Below the pieces are notes generated by a model. That model did no database searches. It saw nothing but the letters and a program-made list of their open reading frames with translations, and was not told the origin of the DNA. A program made the position numbers and the translations under genes. Shown here one piece after another: positions 48,697 through 60,329 of a stretch of 64,000 nt of DNA (position 1 is the stretch's first letter; every line of letters starts with the position of its first letter). The stretch spans positions 647,178,736 to 647,242,735 of the forward strand of contig NC_053036.3 of NCBI RefSeq assembly GCF_002575655.3, written 5' to 3'. The DNA comes from Aegilops tauschii subsp. strangulata (Eukaryota > Streptophyta > Magnoliopsida > Poales > Poaceae).

Positions 48697-51600
48697 ATGA
48701 GCCGACAATGGATGTACGATGACCGATGCTCTCCTGAGTTCATTAATGGCGTGCAAACTTTTCTGCTTGCAGCTGAGGCAAACAAGCGGGCGGATAGTTT
48801 TATGCCTTGTCCATGTTTAGTCTGTAAGAATGATCACAATTACTCTACGTCAAGAACCATTCACGTCCACCTGTTTAAGTCCGGTTTCATGCCCCGCTAT
48901 AATGTTTGGACCAAGCACGGAGAAAGAGGGGTTATGATGGAAGACAATGAAGAAGAAGAGGACGATGACAACTATCCTGACCATGGGTTCCCTGAATACG
49001 ATGATACAACAATGGGGGAAGAAGCTGAGCCGGCAATGCGGGAAGAAGCTGAAGAAGAGGCATCAGATGAGCCCGCTAATGATCTAGGTCGGGCCATTGC
49101 CGATGCAAAGAGAAACTGCGCAAGTGATTTGGAGAAGAAGAAGTTGCAGCGCATGTTAGAGGATCACAAGAAATTGTTGTACCCGAATTGCGAAGCTGAC
49201 AAGAAAAAGTTGGGCACCACACTGGAATTGCTGCAATGGAAGGCAGAGAATGCTGTATCTGACAAGGGATTTGGAAAGTTGCTGGTAATGATAAAGAATA
49301 TGCTTCCAAAGGACAACGAATTGCCCGAGAGTACGTACGAAGCAAAGAAGGCTGTCTGCCCTCTAGGGTTAGAGGTGCAGAAGATACATGCATGCCCTAA
49401 TGACTGCATCCTCTACCGCGGTGAGTACGAGGATTTGAACGCTTGCCCGGTATGCGGTGCATTGCGCTATAAGATCAGGCGCGATGACCCTGGTGATGTC
49501 GAGGGCGAGCGCCCCAGGAAGAAGATTCCTGCCAAGGTGATGTGGTATGCTCCTATAATAGCACGGTTGAAACGTTTGTTCCAAAATAAAGAGCATGCCA
49601 AGGCGATGCGATGGCACAAAGAAGACCGTAAGAAAGACGGAAAGTTGAGAGTACCCGCTGACGGGTCGCAGTGGAGAAAAATTGAGAGAAAGTACGGGAA
49701 GGAGTTTGCAGATGACGCAAGGAACGTATGGTTTGGTCTAAGCGCAGATGGCATTAATCCTTTTGGGGAGCAGAGCAGCAACCATAGCACCTGGCCCGTG
49801 ACTCTATGTTTGTATAACCTTCCTCCTTGGTTGTGCATGAAGCGAAAGTTCATTATGATGCCAGTGCTCATCCAAGGCCCTAAGCAACCCGGCAACGACA
49901 TTGATGTGTACCTAAGGCCATTAATTGAAGAACTCTTACAGCTGTGGAATGGAACAGGTGTACGTGTGTGGGATGAGCACATGGGGAAAATTTTGACCTA
50001 AAGGCCTTGCTGTTCGTGACCATCAATGATTGGCCTGCTCTCAGTAACCTTTCAGGACAGACAAACAAGGGATACCGCGCATGCACGCACTGTTTGGATG
50101 ATACCGACAGTATATATTTGGACAATTGTAGGAAGAATGTGTACCTGGGACATCGTCGATTTCTTCCGAGCAGGCATCCCGTAAGATAGAAAGGCAAGCA
50201 TTTCAAAGGTGAGGCGGATCACCGGACGAAGCCTCGCCACCGTACTGGTGCTGATGTACATGATATGGTCAAGGATTTGAAGGTAGTCTTTGGAAAGGGT
50301 CCTGGCGGACAACCTGTTCCGAATGACGCTGACGGACGCGCACCCATGTGGAAGAAGAAATCTATATTTTGGGACCTGCCCTATTGGAAAGATCTAGAGG
50401 TCCGCTCTGCAATCGACGTGATGCACGTGACGAAGAATCTTTGCGTGACCCTGCTTGGCTTCTTGGGCGTGTATGGGAAGACAAAAGATACACCTGAGGC
50501 ACGGGAGGACCAGCAACGTATGCATGGAAAAGACGGCATACATCAGGGTCATGCCAGCTACGCTCTTACCAAAAAAGAGAAGGAAATCTTCTTTGAATGC
50601 CTGCTCAGTATTAAGGTACCGTCTGGCTTCTCGTCGAATATAAAGGGAATACTAAACATGGCAGAGAAAAAGTTCCAGAACCTAAAGTCTCATGACTGCC
50701 ACGTGATTATGATGCAACTGCTTCCGGTTGCATTGAGGGGGCTTCTACCGGATAACGTTCGATTAGCCATTGTGAAGCTATGTGCATTCCTCAATGCAAT
50801 CTCTCAGAAGGTAATCGATCCAGAAATCATACCAAGGTTAGAATGATTTGGTGCAATGTCTTGTCAGTTTCGAGTTGGTGTTCCCACCATCCTTCTTCAA
50901 CATCATGACGCACGTCCTAGTTCACCTATGCGAAGAGATTAGCGTTTTGGGTCATGTATTTCTACACAATATGTTCCCCTTTGAGAGGTTCATGGGAGTT
51001 AAAGAAATATGTTCATAACCGTGCTAGGCCAGAAGGAAGCATCTCCAAGGGCCATGAAAATGAGGAGGTCATTGAGTTTTGTATTGACTTTATTCCTGAC
51101 CTTAAGCCGACTGGTGTTCCTGAATCGCGGCATAAGGGCAGACTGGATGGAAAAGGCACGCTAGGAGGGAATCGAAAAATATGTATGGACGGACATTCTC
51201 TCACTGAAGCACATTACACAGTTATACAGAATTCCGCCTTGGTGGCTCCGTATATGGACGAACACAAGAATTTTCTACGCTCCAAACACCCGGAGCGGTC
51301 TGATGACTGGATTACACGTGAACAAACCAGGAGTTTTGCCGGCTGGTTGCAGACACGTACCATGCATGACGCCTCTATTGAAGATGACATGTACTCGCCC
51401 CAGTTACCATCTACGAATATAATGACTTTCAAAGGGTACGAGATAAATGGTAATACATTTTACACGATCGCCCAAGATAAGAAGAGCACCAACCAAAACA
51501 GTGGTGTCCGCTTTTAATGCAACAACCAAGACGGGAAAGGAAACATATTATGGTTACATAGAGGAGATATGGGAACTTGACTATGGACGTGATTTGAAGG

Positions 51601-52031
51601 TCCCTTTGTTTCGGTGCAAATGGGTCAATATGACACGATATGGGGTAACGGAAGACCCGCAGTATGGAATGACAACAGTGGATCTCAACAATCTTGCGTA
51701 TGCAGACGAACCATTCGTCCTAGCTAATGATGTGGCACAGGTTTTCTATGTGAAGGATATGTCTACCAAGCCGAGAAAAAGAAAAGATAAGGAAGCGAAT
51801 GCATCATACGATGAGCCAAAGCGCCACATAGTTCTTTCTGGGAAGATAAACATCGTGGGAGTGGATGACAAGACAGACATGTCAGAAGATTATGAAAAGT
51901 TTGATGAAATTGCTCCATTCACAGTGAATATTGACCCGAGCATCCAGTTAAATGATGAAGATTTTTCATGGCTACGGCGCAAAGGGACATACGCGAAGAA
52001 AAAGTTTCACACCCAAAGATCTAGGATGTGA
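48697..52031 (+). pseudogene. CACTA tnp2-type transposase, broken
   Basis: The start MSRQWMYDDRCSPEFINGV is typical and is preferred to the longer upstream frame. Domains in order are a transposase-associated domain (FMPCPCLVCKN, HVHLFKSGFMPRYNVW), a long acidic linker (48,940-49,080), the tnp2 core (CPNDCILYRGEYEDLNACPV, then WYAPIIARLKRLFQNKEH, SNHSTWPVTLCLYNLPPWLC), AIDVMHVTKNLCVTLLGFLG, and a C-terminal DUF4216-like part (YYGYIEEIWELDYGRDLKVP, YADEPFVLANDVAQVFYV). It would have bound the terminal repeats and cut the element. Breaks are a frameshift near 49,990, a TAG at 50,187 in place of a lysine codon, frame changes near 50,835 and 51,000, and an extra T near 51,512. It is non-functional as it stands. 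Confidence 0.92.
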
Positions 52032-52222
52032 TCGGCTTCACTATCATCAATTTCTTCTATGTTTCACACCCAGGAGGGAATCTCTGTAATAATTTGTAAA
52101 CTACCGGCACTAACAGAAAGTTTGTAATTTTTTGTACCTAAAGCAAAAATATTCCCAAAGAAACTCTAAATACAGCAAAAAATAACTCAAAAATAAATAA
52201 AGCACAAAAAAAATAAGAAAAT

Positions 52223-52372
52223 AAAAAAGCCCACCTACTGGGCCAGAGCGGCCTGCATACGACTAGAAACCCAACCTGTAGTTGGGCCAGGATGCAGGCC
52301 CGCAAGCCCAGTAGGCCCACAGGCAGAGTAGGAGAGGTAGGCCCAGAAGGCCTGCTATTGAGAGGAGCTCAA
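52223..52372 (-). ncRNA. Predicted Pol III hairpin RNA, copy 2
   Basis: The unit lies between the tnp2 gene and the second CACTA gene, on the opposite strand. TTGAGCTCCTCTCAA (52,372-52,358) lies exactly 19 bp after the TATA-like box, as in copy 1. The RNA then folds through CCTACTGGGC/GCCCAGTAGG (52,315-52,306 with 52,243-52,234), GGCCTGCAT/ATGCAGGCC (52,300-52,292 with 52,258-52,250) and an inner CCCAAC/GTTGGG hairpin with a 5-nt loop (52,286-52,270). T6 follows at 52,228-52,223. Expected length is about 140 nt. The hairpin sequence is unrelated to copy 1 (GC-rich here, AT-rich there), while promoter, start motif and terminator agree. Confidence 0.45.
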
Positions 52373-52391
52373 TGAAGAGCCCGCGTCGGGG

Positions 52392-52434
52392 CTTATAAAC
52401 TGGTCATGGCGCTCCTCAACTAGCGAGGTGGGAC
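52392..52434 (-). promoter_or_regulatory. snRNA-type promoter (USE + TATA, Pol III spacing), copy 2
   Basis: Minus strand: GTCCCACCTCG (52,434-52,424), 24 bp, TTTATAAG (52,399-52,392). Both boxes and the spacing equal those at 28,313-28,355, whereas the spacer differs at many positions. The preceding bases (AGTTTA) are also shared. Confidence 0.6.
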
Positions 52435-52467
52435 TAAACTTCTGCGCCCCTCGCCTGGCAGCGCACA

Positions 52468-52640
52468 CCCTTTAGTACCGGGTGGTGGCTCCAACCGGTA
52501 CTAAAGGGGGGTCTTTAGTACCGGTTGGTGCCACCACCCGGTACTAAAGGGGTGCGCTTCCCGCCGCTTGGGCTGGCCAAATTTGACCTTTAGTACTGGT
52601 TGGTGGCTCCAAACGGTACTAAAGGCCCATCCTATATAAG
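52468..52640 (+). promoter_or_regulatory. Internal subterminal-type repeats and TATA box before the second CACTA gene
   Basis: Direct and inverted copies of 'ctttagtaccgg' / 'ccggtactaaag' lie at 52,468-52,625, like those at the element ends but with no TIR nearby. They are followed by tatataag (52,633-52,640) and a CT-rich leader, a plausible promoter for the gene starting at 53,446. Confidence 0.6.
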
Positions 52641-52676
52641 CAGCACTTAGAAATTTCATCAGTTTTCATCTGCTTC

Positions 52677-53340
52677 TTCTCCTCTGCCCCGTCGCCCGCT
52701 GCCCCCGTCGCTGCCCCCGTCGACGCCCCCGTCGCCACCCCTCGTCGACGCCCCCGTCGCCGCCCCGTCCCCGTCGTCGCCGCCCCGGCCGTCCCCGTCC
52801 CCGTCGTCGCCGCCCCGGCTGTCCCCGTCCCCGTCGTCGCCGCCCCGTCCCCATCGTCGCCATCCGCGTCATCGCCGCCCATCGCCGTCCCCGTCGCCGC
52901 CCCCCGTCGCCTCGCCTCGCCGGTGAGCGCCTGCCCCGGCCGCCATGTCCACACACACACACATTGTTAATTAGTTGTAAAATTGTTAGTAATTTTTATG
53001 TTTTTAGTTATAGAAATATTTATAGAAATGTTAGAATTTTTTTTTGTTTTTTAGTTATAGAAATATTATTAGAAATGTTAGAAATTTTCCTGTTTTTTAG
53101 TTATAGAAATATTTAGAGAAATGTTAGAAATTTTTCTGTTTTTTAGTTATAGAAATATTAGAAATGTTATAGAAATGTTAATTCTATGGAAATGTTATAA
53201 ATTTTTCTGTTTTTAAGTTATAGAAATGTTAGCAATTTTTCTGTTTTTTAGTTATAGAAATATTAGAAATGTTATAGAAATATTAGTTATATATATAGAA
53301 ATGTTAGAAATTTTAGAATTAGTTTTAGTTAGATGAATTA
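52677..53340 (+). repeat. GC-rich then AT-rich short tandem repeats in the leader of the second CACTA gene
   Basis: 52,680-52,915 is made of 'ccccgtcgtcgccgcccc' variants. 52,975-53,340 is made of 'tttttagttatagaaatatt' and 'agaaatgttagaa' variants. Neither codes for a convincing protein. The switch in composition is abrupt, near 52,960, at a (CA)n run. Confidence 0.8.
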
Positions 53341-53887
53341 GATTAATGTCAAATTGTTAGAATTTGCATATAGAATTTTAGTTATCACAATCCAATCATT
53401 TAAAAAATGTTACTTTTTGCGGGCATATAGTATTTGTTCCCGACGATGCCCGGCCCGCATCCTCGCCGTCGACCCGTTCGCGACGACGTCCGGCTGACCC
53501 ATGTCCGGGATTGGGCTCCGCCGGGCTGGCACTGGGAGGTGCTACCTGGAGGGGCGCGCCGCTTGGTGAGGAACCCGGCCTCGGGTCCCGTCGTCGATCC
53601 TGATCTCCTTTGGTGGCGTTCGCGTGGGCCACATTCGGTGCAGAGGGAGCCGGCCGAGCCGGAGGTGGTGCGTCGTCGTGTCAGGGAGGAGGACGAGCAC
53701 GTCCATCGCTACATGGCTGCTATGGACGTCAGGTTCTCCAATACCTGGTAGGTTCTTTGGGCAGATGACTGGAGATATGATCCTGTGATGGTTCCTTGTC
53801 TTTGGGTGTCCACCGCCCGCGCCCCAGGAACCGCGAGTGGCCTAGATTCTTCTATAGTATTCGATCTTTATTAGCTACCTAGCCAGT

Positions 53888-54011
53888 GATGTATTCGAGA
53901 TTATATATTATTCGAGACGATGTATTCAAGATTATATATTATTCGAGACGATGTATTCGAGATTATATATTATTCGAGACGATGTATTCGAGATTATATA
54001 TTATTCGAGAC
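53888..54011 (+). repeat. 31-bp tandem repeat, four copies
   Basis: The unit gatgtattcgagattatata plus ttattcgagac is repeated four times with one A/C change, in the first intron of the second CACTA gene. A partial fifth copy (gatgcatattatg) follows. Confidence 0.95.
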
Positions 54012-55959
54012 GATGCATATTATGTACTATATGATTCAGTTTTTCCTTATTGATTGCATCCATGCATTGTAATTTGAATACTTAATTGTTTTATATTTCT
54101 TCTGTATTAGTTAAATAAAAGCTATGGCGGACAATACCGGCAGAGAGGGAGAAGAGGCCCTGTTCAAGATCATACGCAGCCCTAGCAGGCCAGATGATCT
54201 GAATGAAGCAAATGACGGCTCCCAATATCTGAACAATACCGGGGAGGGTGATGATAAGATATTCGATCTCGACGACCGAGCTGATGAAGTCATGAACTAT
54301 GATTATGATTATGATGACGCAGACAATGATTATGATGACGAATACAATGTTGATCTTGAAATAACAAAGACTACCGGCGAGGTATATTTATATAAGCAGG
54401 CATCTAGTGATCATCACATATTTTTTATTTGAAGATATATTAACGAATCAATCTTTCTTCTTTCAGCCCTCCGGATCGAGCAAATCTGCTTCTACAGACA
54501 GCAGGACAAAGCGCGGCCCGAGCAAAAAGTTGAAGGAGGGTGTAAAGTACAACATCGATTCCATCAAAGCTAGTGGCGAACCCCTCACGCCTAAGAACAT
54601 TGCGAGCAAGTTCGTTCGTCAGTGCGGAGTTCTTGTGAAGGACCAACTCCCGATCTCCATTCAAGAATGGAAAGAGCCAAAAACTAAACGCCCAGATGTT
54701 ACTTGGGTCGACGACAGAGCAAAACAAAAGCTTTGGGAATCTCTGATGGAACATTTCACCCTACCAGATTATTTCACTGATGCAGATGTGCAGAAAGTCA
54801 AGGACGCTGCTCTTAAGAAGATGGAAATTGCATTCAACACCCACAAGAAAACTGTATGGGCCAACTACCTCGCTGCAGAAAGGAAGACTCCAGAATTCAA
54901 GGGAACACTGGAGAAGCAAAGAGAACACTGGCCCGCTTTCGTGAAATTCAAGGAATCAGAATTATCTAAGGAACGGTCGAGAAAAAACAAGGCCAATACC
55001 GCAAAAAAGACGCAGTTCCATAGGCTGGGTCCAGGTGGCTACGCGGTGGCAATGCTTAAGTGGGATAAGTCTGAGCAAGAGATGGAGGATGCAGGGGTCA
55101 CTCCGGTTACTAGGAGCTGGCCCCCCAGGTGCAGAACTTGGTTCTATGCGCATGGGGGGCGTTGGACCCGAAGACAGGCCTGGTTTCGAAGAAGGCAAGT
55201 CTAAACGGAGCAGAACAAAAGTTACTTGACGCAATAGAAGATGCTCGAAAGGGGGTGTTCACGCCCAATAGAGAGAACGACGAGCTTACGCGCGCCCTGG
55301 GAAATCCTGAACACCCGGGAAGAACACGAGGAAAGGGCGTTATTCCCTAGTATGAGGGCTTTTCGGAATGGAACGACGACTACAGGACCCGTGCAAGAAA
55401 GAAGATGGAGGAGGAGAAGAAGAGGAAGCTGGAGGAGGAGCAGAGGAAGCAGGACGCGGAACGCCCTCAAGGCCTAGAAGCAAGGCACGCGGACTTGGCA
55501 CTCAAATTCCAGCAGTAGCAGCAGCGGATCGACTCACTTAGCCAGGAAAGTGGGTCTCAGCAGCGGCAGCAGCAAGCGGATGTTCATCCAGCATTGGATA
55601 GCACCGTCCCATCCATGCCGAGAAGCAGTGTTGGTTCCGCCCCGGGCGACGCACTGCTGGATACATACCCTATGGATGACATCATAGAGAACACTAACTG
55701 TGAGCTACACTACAAAATGAAGAACATATCCATGAAGGTGGCGAACGCTGTTGCTTTTACAATTACCCCCGGAGCAAACTTCCATTGCGCCCCGATTCCA
55801 GAGGGCTATGCTCGTGTCTTGGTTGATGAGGTGGTGGGCCCATATTCGGGGCTAGAGCTTGACATTCCTGGAGGTGACGACGAGCAAACACTGGGAGAGG
55901 CCATACATCATTTCATCCTATGGAAAAAGAATTGCATCATCTTTCGAAGTCCACCGACA

Positions 55960-56130
55960 CCGCGTCTGCCGACTCCTCCTCGAAGTCCGCCACCATGTCA
56001 GCAGACTCCCGCTCCTCCAAGTCCGCCACCGTGTCAGGCCACACCTCCTGCTTCAAGTCCTGCACAACGTCAGGCCACACCTCCTGCTTCAAGTCCGGCA
56101 CAGCGTCAGGCCACTCCTCCTGCTCCAACT
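55960..56130 (+). repeat. Proline-rich coding repeat (~36 bp) in the CACTA protease gene
   Basis: Repeats of 'caggccacacctcctgcttc' with following 'aagtcctgcacaacgt' encode QATPPASSPAQR-type units about three times, flanked by looser Pro/Ser repeats. They form a disordered linker between DUF8039 and the protease part. Confidence 0.9.
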
Positions 56131-58250
56131 AAGCTACGTCGTCCGTCTCCGCCGCCTAAGCAATCGCAGAAGAGACATGCCGCAGCTATGGTGCGTAGCG
56201 GTACGAGTCGAGGTAGTACAGAAAGTACAGGCGGAGACAAGCGATATAAATATGGTCCAAGCAGCCTCGCTCCTCTTCCTCAGAGGCCTTACGAGATGAC
56301 CGAGGAGCAAAACGATGCAATAGTGCGGGCCGAAGTGGACGCTCATTTTCGACCGAAACCGGCAACGCCGCCGAGGGAGAAAGTGCCTGAGGAAAAGATT
56401 GACCACTTCATTCGTATGGCTAGACCACCAGCTCCCAAGCCTGTTGACTCAAACTATGAGCGCCAAATCAAGAAGGCACATCGAGCACGACTACACAAAG
56501 AAGCGAGCTCGAGCTCGAGCCAACAAGCAGTTGTCAAAAAATGCGGGAAAACCGTTCCCCAGCTGGGAGAACAGGCGGCGCAATCGACCCCCCCGCTTGT
56601 TGTGCCAACAACACATGAGAGTACGCGCGCCCAATATTATTGTGGGCAAACCGTTTACGTTCCCGAGCTGGGCGATGTGGTAATAACCGAGGAGCATATA
56701 ATGCAGGCTGAAATGCTCAAGATCACTGTTGGACAACTCCTCGAGATCGAGCCCATGCCTCCGCTTAGAGAGGAGGCAATAAAACGGAAATATGTCCGGG
56801 GCCAACCTTTGGTCGAGCCCGAGGAGGTCAAGAACCTCCCAACGAGAATGTATGAATTGCATGATTGGTACATGAAAATTACAAAGATTTCCAATCAAGA
56901 GTCCCTCACGGTGCAAGTCGAGGAAGATCATTACTTCCATAAGAAAGCTCTGGCCATTGAGTATTCAGAACTATTTCAGTTATTCAATCAAGATGCACTC
57001 GACAAATCTATCGTCAGTTGCTATTATCTGTAAGTGATTTCTTTCTGTAATTTAAGTCTCAAGCTAGCTCTAGTGCTCATTGATTGATCATTAATTACCT
57101 ATAATTATATATCCTCACTATATATTCTTTTATGTGGTATTATGCAGGATGAAGATGTATGAAATGAAAAAAGCTGGACGCTATGGCATTGGGTTCATTG
57201 ACCCAAATACCGTTAATGAATACACATGGAAATTGGAATGGTGTAGACAAGATGTAGAGAAATGCATGCTAGAGTTCTTGAAGCGCCTCAATAGCAATGA
57301 AGATATACTACTTCCTTACAACTTCGAGTGAGTCACACTGTCTTGTACTACAAATTCTGTTTTTGCTTACTAGCTAGATGTTAATAAGTGTATAGGGTTT
57401 AGGGTTATAGTTGATTAGTGTTATGCACATGCCCGCTTAATTTATACATGCAAACGTATGCGCATGCAGCTTCCACTGGATCTTGTTAGATATTAAAGTT
57501 GACGAAGAAAAAGTTGAAGTACTGGACTCACTACTTCAAAAAATAATGACTACAACATCGTGAAGGGGATAGTCGACAGGTTATTTCAATCATTATTAAC
57601 TATATCTCGGCCTATTTAGTTCGTCATTTCCTGATATGAACTATTTTTAATAACCCTTTTATTAATTTTCTTTGCCGGCAGGCAGGGCTTGGGCAAAGTA
57701 CATCAAGGTGACTCCAGAAAAATGGCAACAAAGTCTATGTTGGTATCGACCCAAGGTAAGTAATTAAGTAGTACTAGCTAGCTAGCTACCATCACTTTAA
57801 TTCTTGTTTCAATACCATTAATTAATTAACATGCTTGATTAATTATTATCTGATTAAATTCTATTGTCGTAAAGGCCCTGAAGCAGGCACCGGGGACTGA
57901 AGTGTGTGCATACTACGTTTGCGAGAACATTCGCATGAAGGCGTCCGAAAGGAGCAGATCTGATAGACAGGACTGGGTACGTTTGCCAAAACAATATTCA
58001 CAAATCTTACATGATTGTCGATATCTAGTCACACAACTAATACACATGCATATTGATCTCCTTCTTAACAGTTCAAAGAGGTGCGGGACAAGCTCCTATC
58101 AGAGGAGCGCATACGAGCACTTCAAGAGGAAATAGCGGGATTTTTGCTCGACCAGGTCATAGATCCCAAAGAAGAATACTATTACCCGTTACCGCCCTAT
58201 GAACCACTTGTCATCGTACTCTGAAAGCACCAAGGCAACATGTAGGAGAA

Positions 58251-58254
<4 letters not shown>

Positions 58255-58318
<64 letters not shown>
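58255..58318 (+). repeat. (TA)32 microsatellite
   Basis: An uninterrupted 64-bp run of TA, about 30 bp after the stop codon of the second CACTA gene. Confidence 0.97.
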
Positions 58319-58321
<3 letters not shown>

Positions 58322-58514
58322 GTGTATGTGTGAATAATTAATGGTGGTTGTGAGACATTCGATTATATATATTATCAGTTCTACGAGAAAATCTATTTAT
58401 ATATATGCATAACGTATACAATATGTAGTATCGTAAAATACGAGCAAACAAAAAAGAATTAAATGGAAAACACAAAATTAATGGGAAAATAAAAATTAAA
58501 ACCAAAATCCCCCA

Positions 58515-58670
58515 AACATTTAGTATCGGTTGGTGCTACCAACCGGTACTAATGGTCTACCAGCACCCGGGCCTGGCTCGTGCTACATGGTGGCACTTTA
58601 GTCTCCACTCCATAATGCCAGTTGCAGAACCGGCAATAAAGGCCCTTACGAACTGGTGATAAAGGCCTGT
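58515..58670 (+). repeat. Right subterminal repeats of the CACTA element
   Basis: Copies of 'tttagtatcggttggtg', 'ccaaccggtactaatgg' and weaker 'accggcaataaagg' occur, in line with the left end. Confidence 0.8.
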
Positions 58671-58682
58671 TCTACACTAGTG

Positions 58683-58830
58683 TCAGTTGCATCCCGCCGT
58701 TGAGCCACCGCAGCTTGCCCCATTGCCGGTTGCAGCTTTCTCATCATGTCAGTTGCATCTCGCCGCATTGCCGGTTGCAGCTCATTGTCATGCCCCCGTC
58801 TTCCCCTCTGCAATGCTTCCTCTAGAAACG
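58683..58830 (+). repeat. Degenerate 'ggttgcagct' tandem repeat, right half
   Basis: This continues the repeat interrupted at 47,395. 'gttgcatcccgccgttgagc', 'ggttgcagctttctcatcat' and 'gttgcatctcgccg' recur here, including an unbroken copy of the CACTA target. Confidence 0.8.
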
Positions 58831-60329
58831 CCAGCTCAAGGCACCGATAGCCAGCTGCTCGGAGCACAAGGTCCCCCCGCCCCTCAAGGCAGCTTACTCA
58901 AGGCAGGATATGAGAACAAAATGGCGACAAGGGAGGTGGGAACGGTGGCGATTTGAAGGTAGGAGATGTGTTGGGAGAGAGATGCATGAGAGAGACGTTG
59001 TGAGGTCGAAGGGATAAGGGAGAGACTATTCGGGAAAGAGAAACGAATGGACATGGAAAGAAAAAGGGAATAACTTAGGTGTCGCATTACGTGGCAAAGC
59101 GTAGCTAGGAACCAAACAGCCCCGTGGCTTCGCCCTGCAGAAAAAAGAAAGTCCCTTGGCTTCTCGGTGGTAGCCCAGCAGCAGCAGGACTTGAGAGAGT
59201 TGGAAGGGAACCTTGATCTGAATCCACGCCAAATGCCTTTTGCATTCTTAATCCGCATCAGCAGCTTACAGGGACGGAGATGACTTACTTTTGAGTGGTG
59301 ACCCCCGGAGCAGAGATGCACGCACTCATCAGTGATGAGTTGTGTTTCATGGGCTTTTGTGATTACTTACCTTTCTTCTTCTGCCTGGCCAGGGCAACTA
59401 GTGAAGTTTCCTGCTGCTGTGGACGGCTTTACCTTTCCCTTTTCCTCCTTCCTATGCATGCGCTTTGGTTCGATGGATTGTAGTAGTATGAAACTTGCAA
59501 TTTACTTGTAGTAGGAGTATTTCTTTGCTGTGGATTTCAGTGCGTGCAACATTTACAAGAGGATACAACATGGAGCACGAGGTATGCATGCATATTCATG
59601 CCGCCCATTCCATCTCAAAAGGAACAAAGCATCACTCCATCGATTACGCAAAATACAGTAAGCCCAACAATACTATATGCATTGTACCACTACTTCTGGC
59701 AATCTCAAGGTTTTGGGTCGAAGAAGAAAAAAAAATCATGGGGCACTAACATTTTTGGTTACCACGGTAACTTACAAATACCGAGCTGTTATCGAACGAA
59801 TTTTGTGAATGAATTTTTAGTCCGGATAAAATTCATCCAAAATTCATTTTAATTCAAAAACCGAAGTCTGCTGTTACCGCTCGGCGCTCGATGACCGAAT
59901 TTCTCGAGCGTTAACCAAAACCCTTGGTACACTACACATCGAGTGAAGCATAAACTTTTACACCACACTGCACACGGCTTCCTCCTTACTTTGTTCAAGT
60001 TCAAACCATGTACGATGTTCTGGCCGTTGCTGACTCCCATAGCAAGCTGTTGATCCGGGCGCCAGCTGCGTGCACTGCACTAAAAGTGGCACTTCTCCGC
60101 GAATAATCCTACGTTGATTAACTCTGACCATGACATGTATAGCTAGAATATCCAGTGGCCGGGGAGAGTTCCACGTCCACGTGGATATATATGGAGAGAA
60201 AGAAAGGATCCATCACCATCCATGCTGCATGATCTCCATGTGCTGCTGGATCATGGTCATGGATGGTGAGCCAATTAACCCAACTTACTGGTGGATCATG
60301 ATCATGGTCTTGCACTGTGTTTTATACTA
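58831..60329. other. Intergenic region, one possible MITE
   Basis: I see no supported gene. About 59,752-59,927 begins 'ttttggttaccacggtaac', ends 'gcgttaaccaaaac', and has internal 'ccgaatttctcgagcg' near the end. This resembles a short fold-back transposon, but only about nine terminal bases pair and I see no clear target duplication. Confidence 0.35.

Larger units (their letters stand above)
53446..58224 (+). pseudogene. Second CACTA gene: Transposase_24 / DUF8039 / Ulp1-like protease
   Basis: Exons with GT-AG borders are 53,446-~53,748, 54,124-54,381, 54,467-57,029, 57,148-57,327, 57,470-57,579, 57,686-57,755, 57,875-57,976 and 58,072-58,224. The acidic exon 2 starts MADNTGREGEEALFK. Exon 3 has a Transposase_24-like region (KTVWANYLAAERKTPEFKGT), a charged coiled coil, the DUF8039 motif (AFTITPGANFHCAPIPEGYA) and a Pro-rich repeat. 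The last exons form a Ulp1/C48-type cysteine protease, with His in FHWILLDI, Asp in VLDSLL and Cys in GTEVCAYYVCENIR. Families of this protease remove SUMO or ubiquitin-like tags. Its use by transposons is not understood. Breaks are a frameshift near 55,130-55,165, TAG near 55,348 (for Trp) and 55,516 (for Gln), and a missing base near 57,540. It is non-functional as it stands. Confidence 0.88.
47396..58682 (+). mobile_element. Complete CACTA transposon, 11,287 bp, target duplication TCA
   Basis: The left end starts CACTAGTAGAAAAAGGG at 47,396. The right end, reverse-complemented from 58,682, starts CACTAGTGTAGAACAGG. The flanks are TCA at 47,393-47,395 and 58,683-58,685, the 3-bp duplication of CACTA elements. 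Joining the flanks gives 'ctcatcatgtcagttgcatc', which is present intact nearby at 58,741-58,760, so the empty site can be recognised. Subterminal repeats of the 'ttagtaccggttcg' type fill 47,430-47,645 and 58,515-58,670. The cargo is a small membrane-protein ORF, a tnp2 transposase and a Transposase_24/DUF8039/Ulp1 gene, all on plus. All the large genes carry stops and frameshifts, so the element is not autonomous now, although its ends look usable. Confidence 0.95.

Noticed and set aside
55859..56299. Alternative-frame 146-residue open frame
   Set aside because: Overlaps the Pro-rich repeat of the CACTA protease gene in another frame. The repeat keeps several frames open.
59752..59927. Mutator-like MITE
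   Set aside because: Terminal pairing is short and no 9-bp target duplication was seen. Kept only as a note in the intergenic entry.
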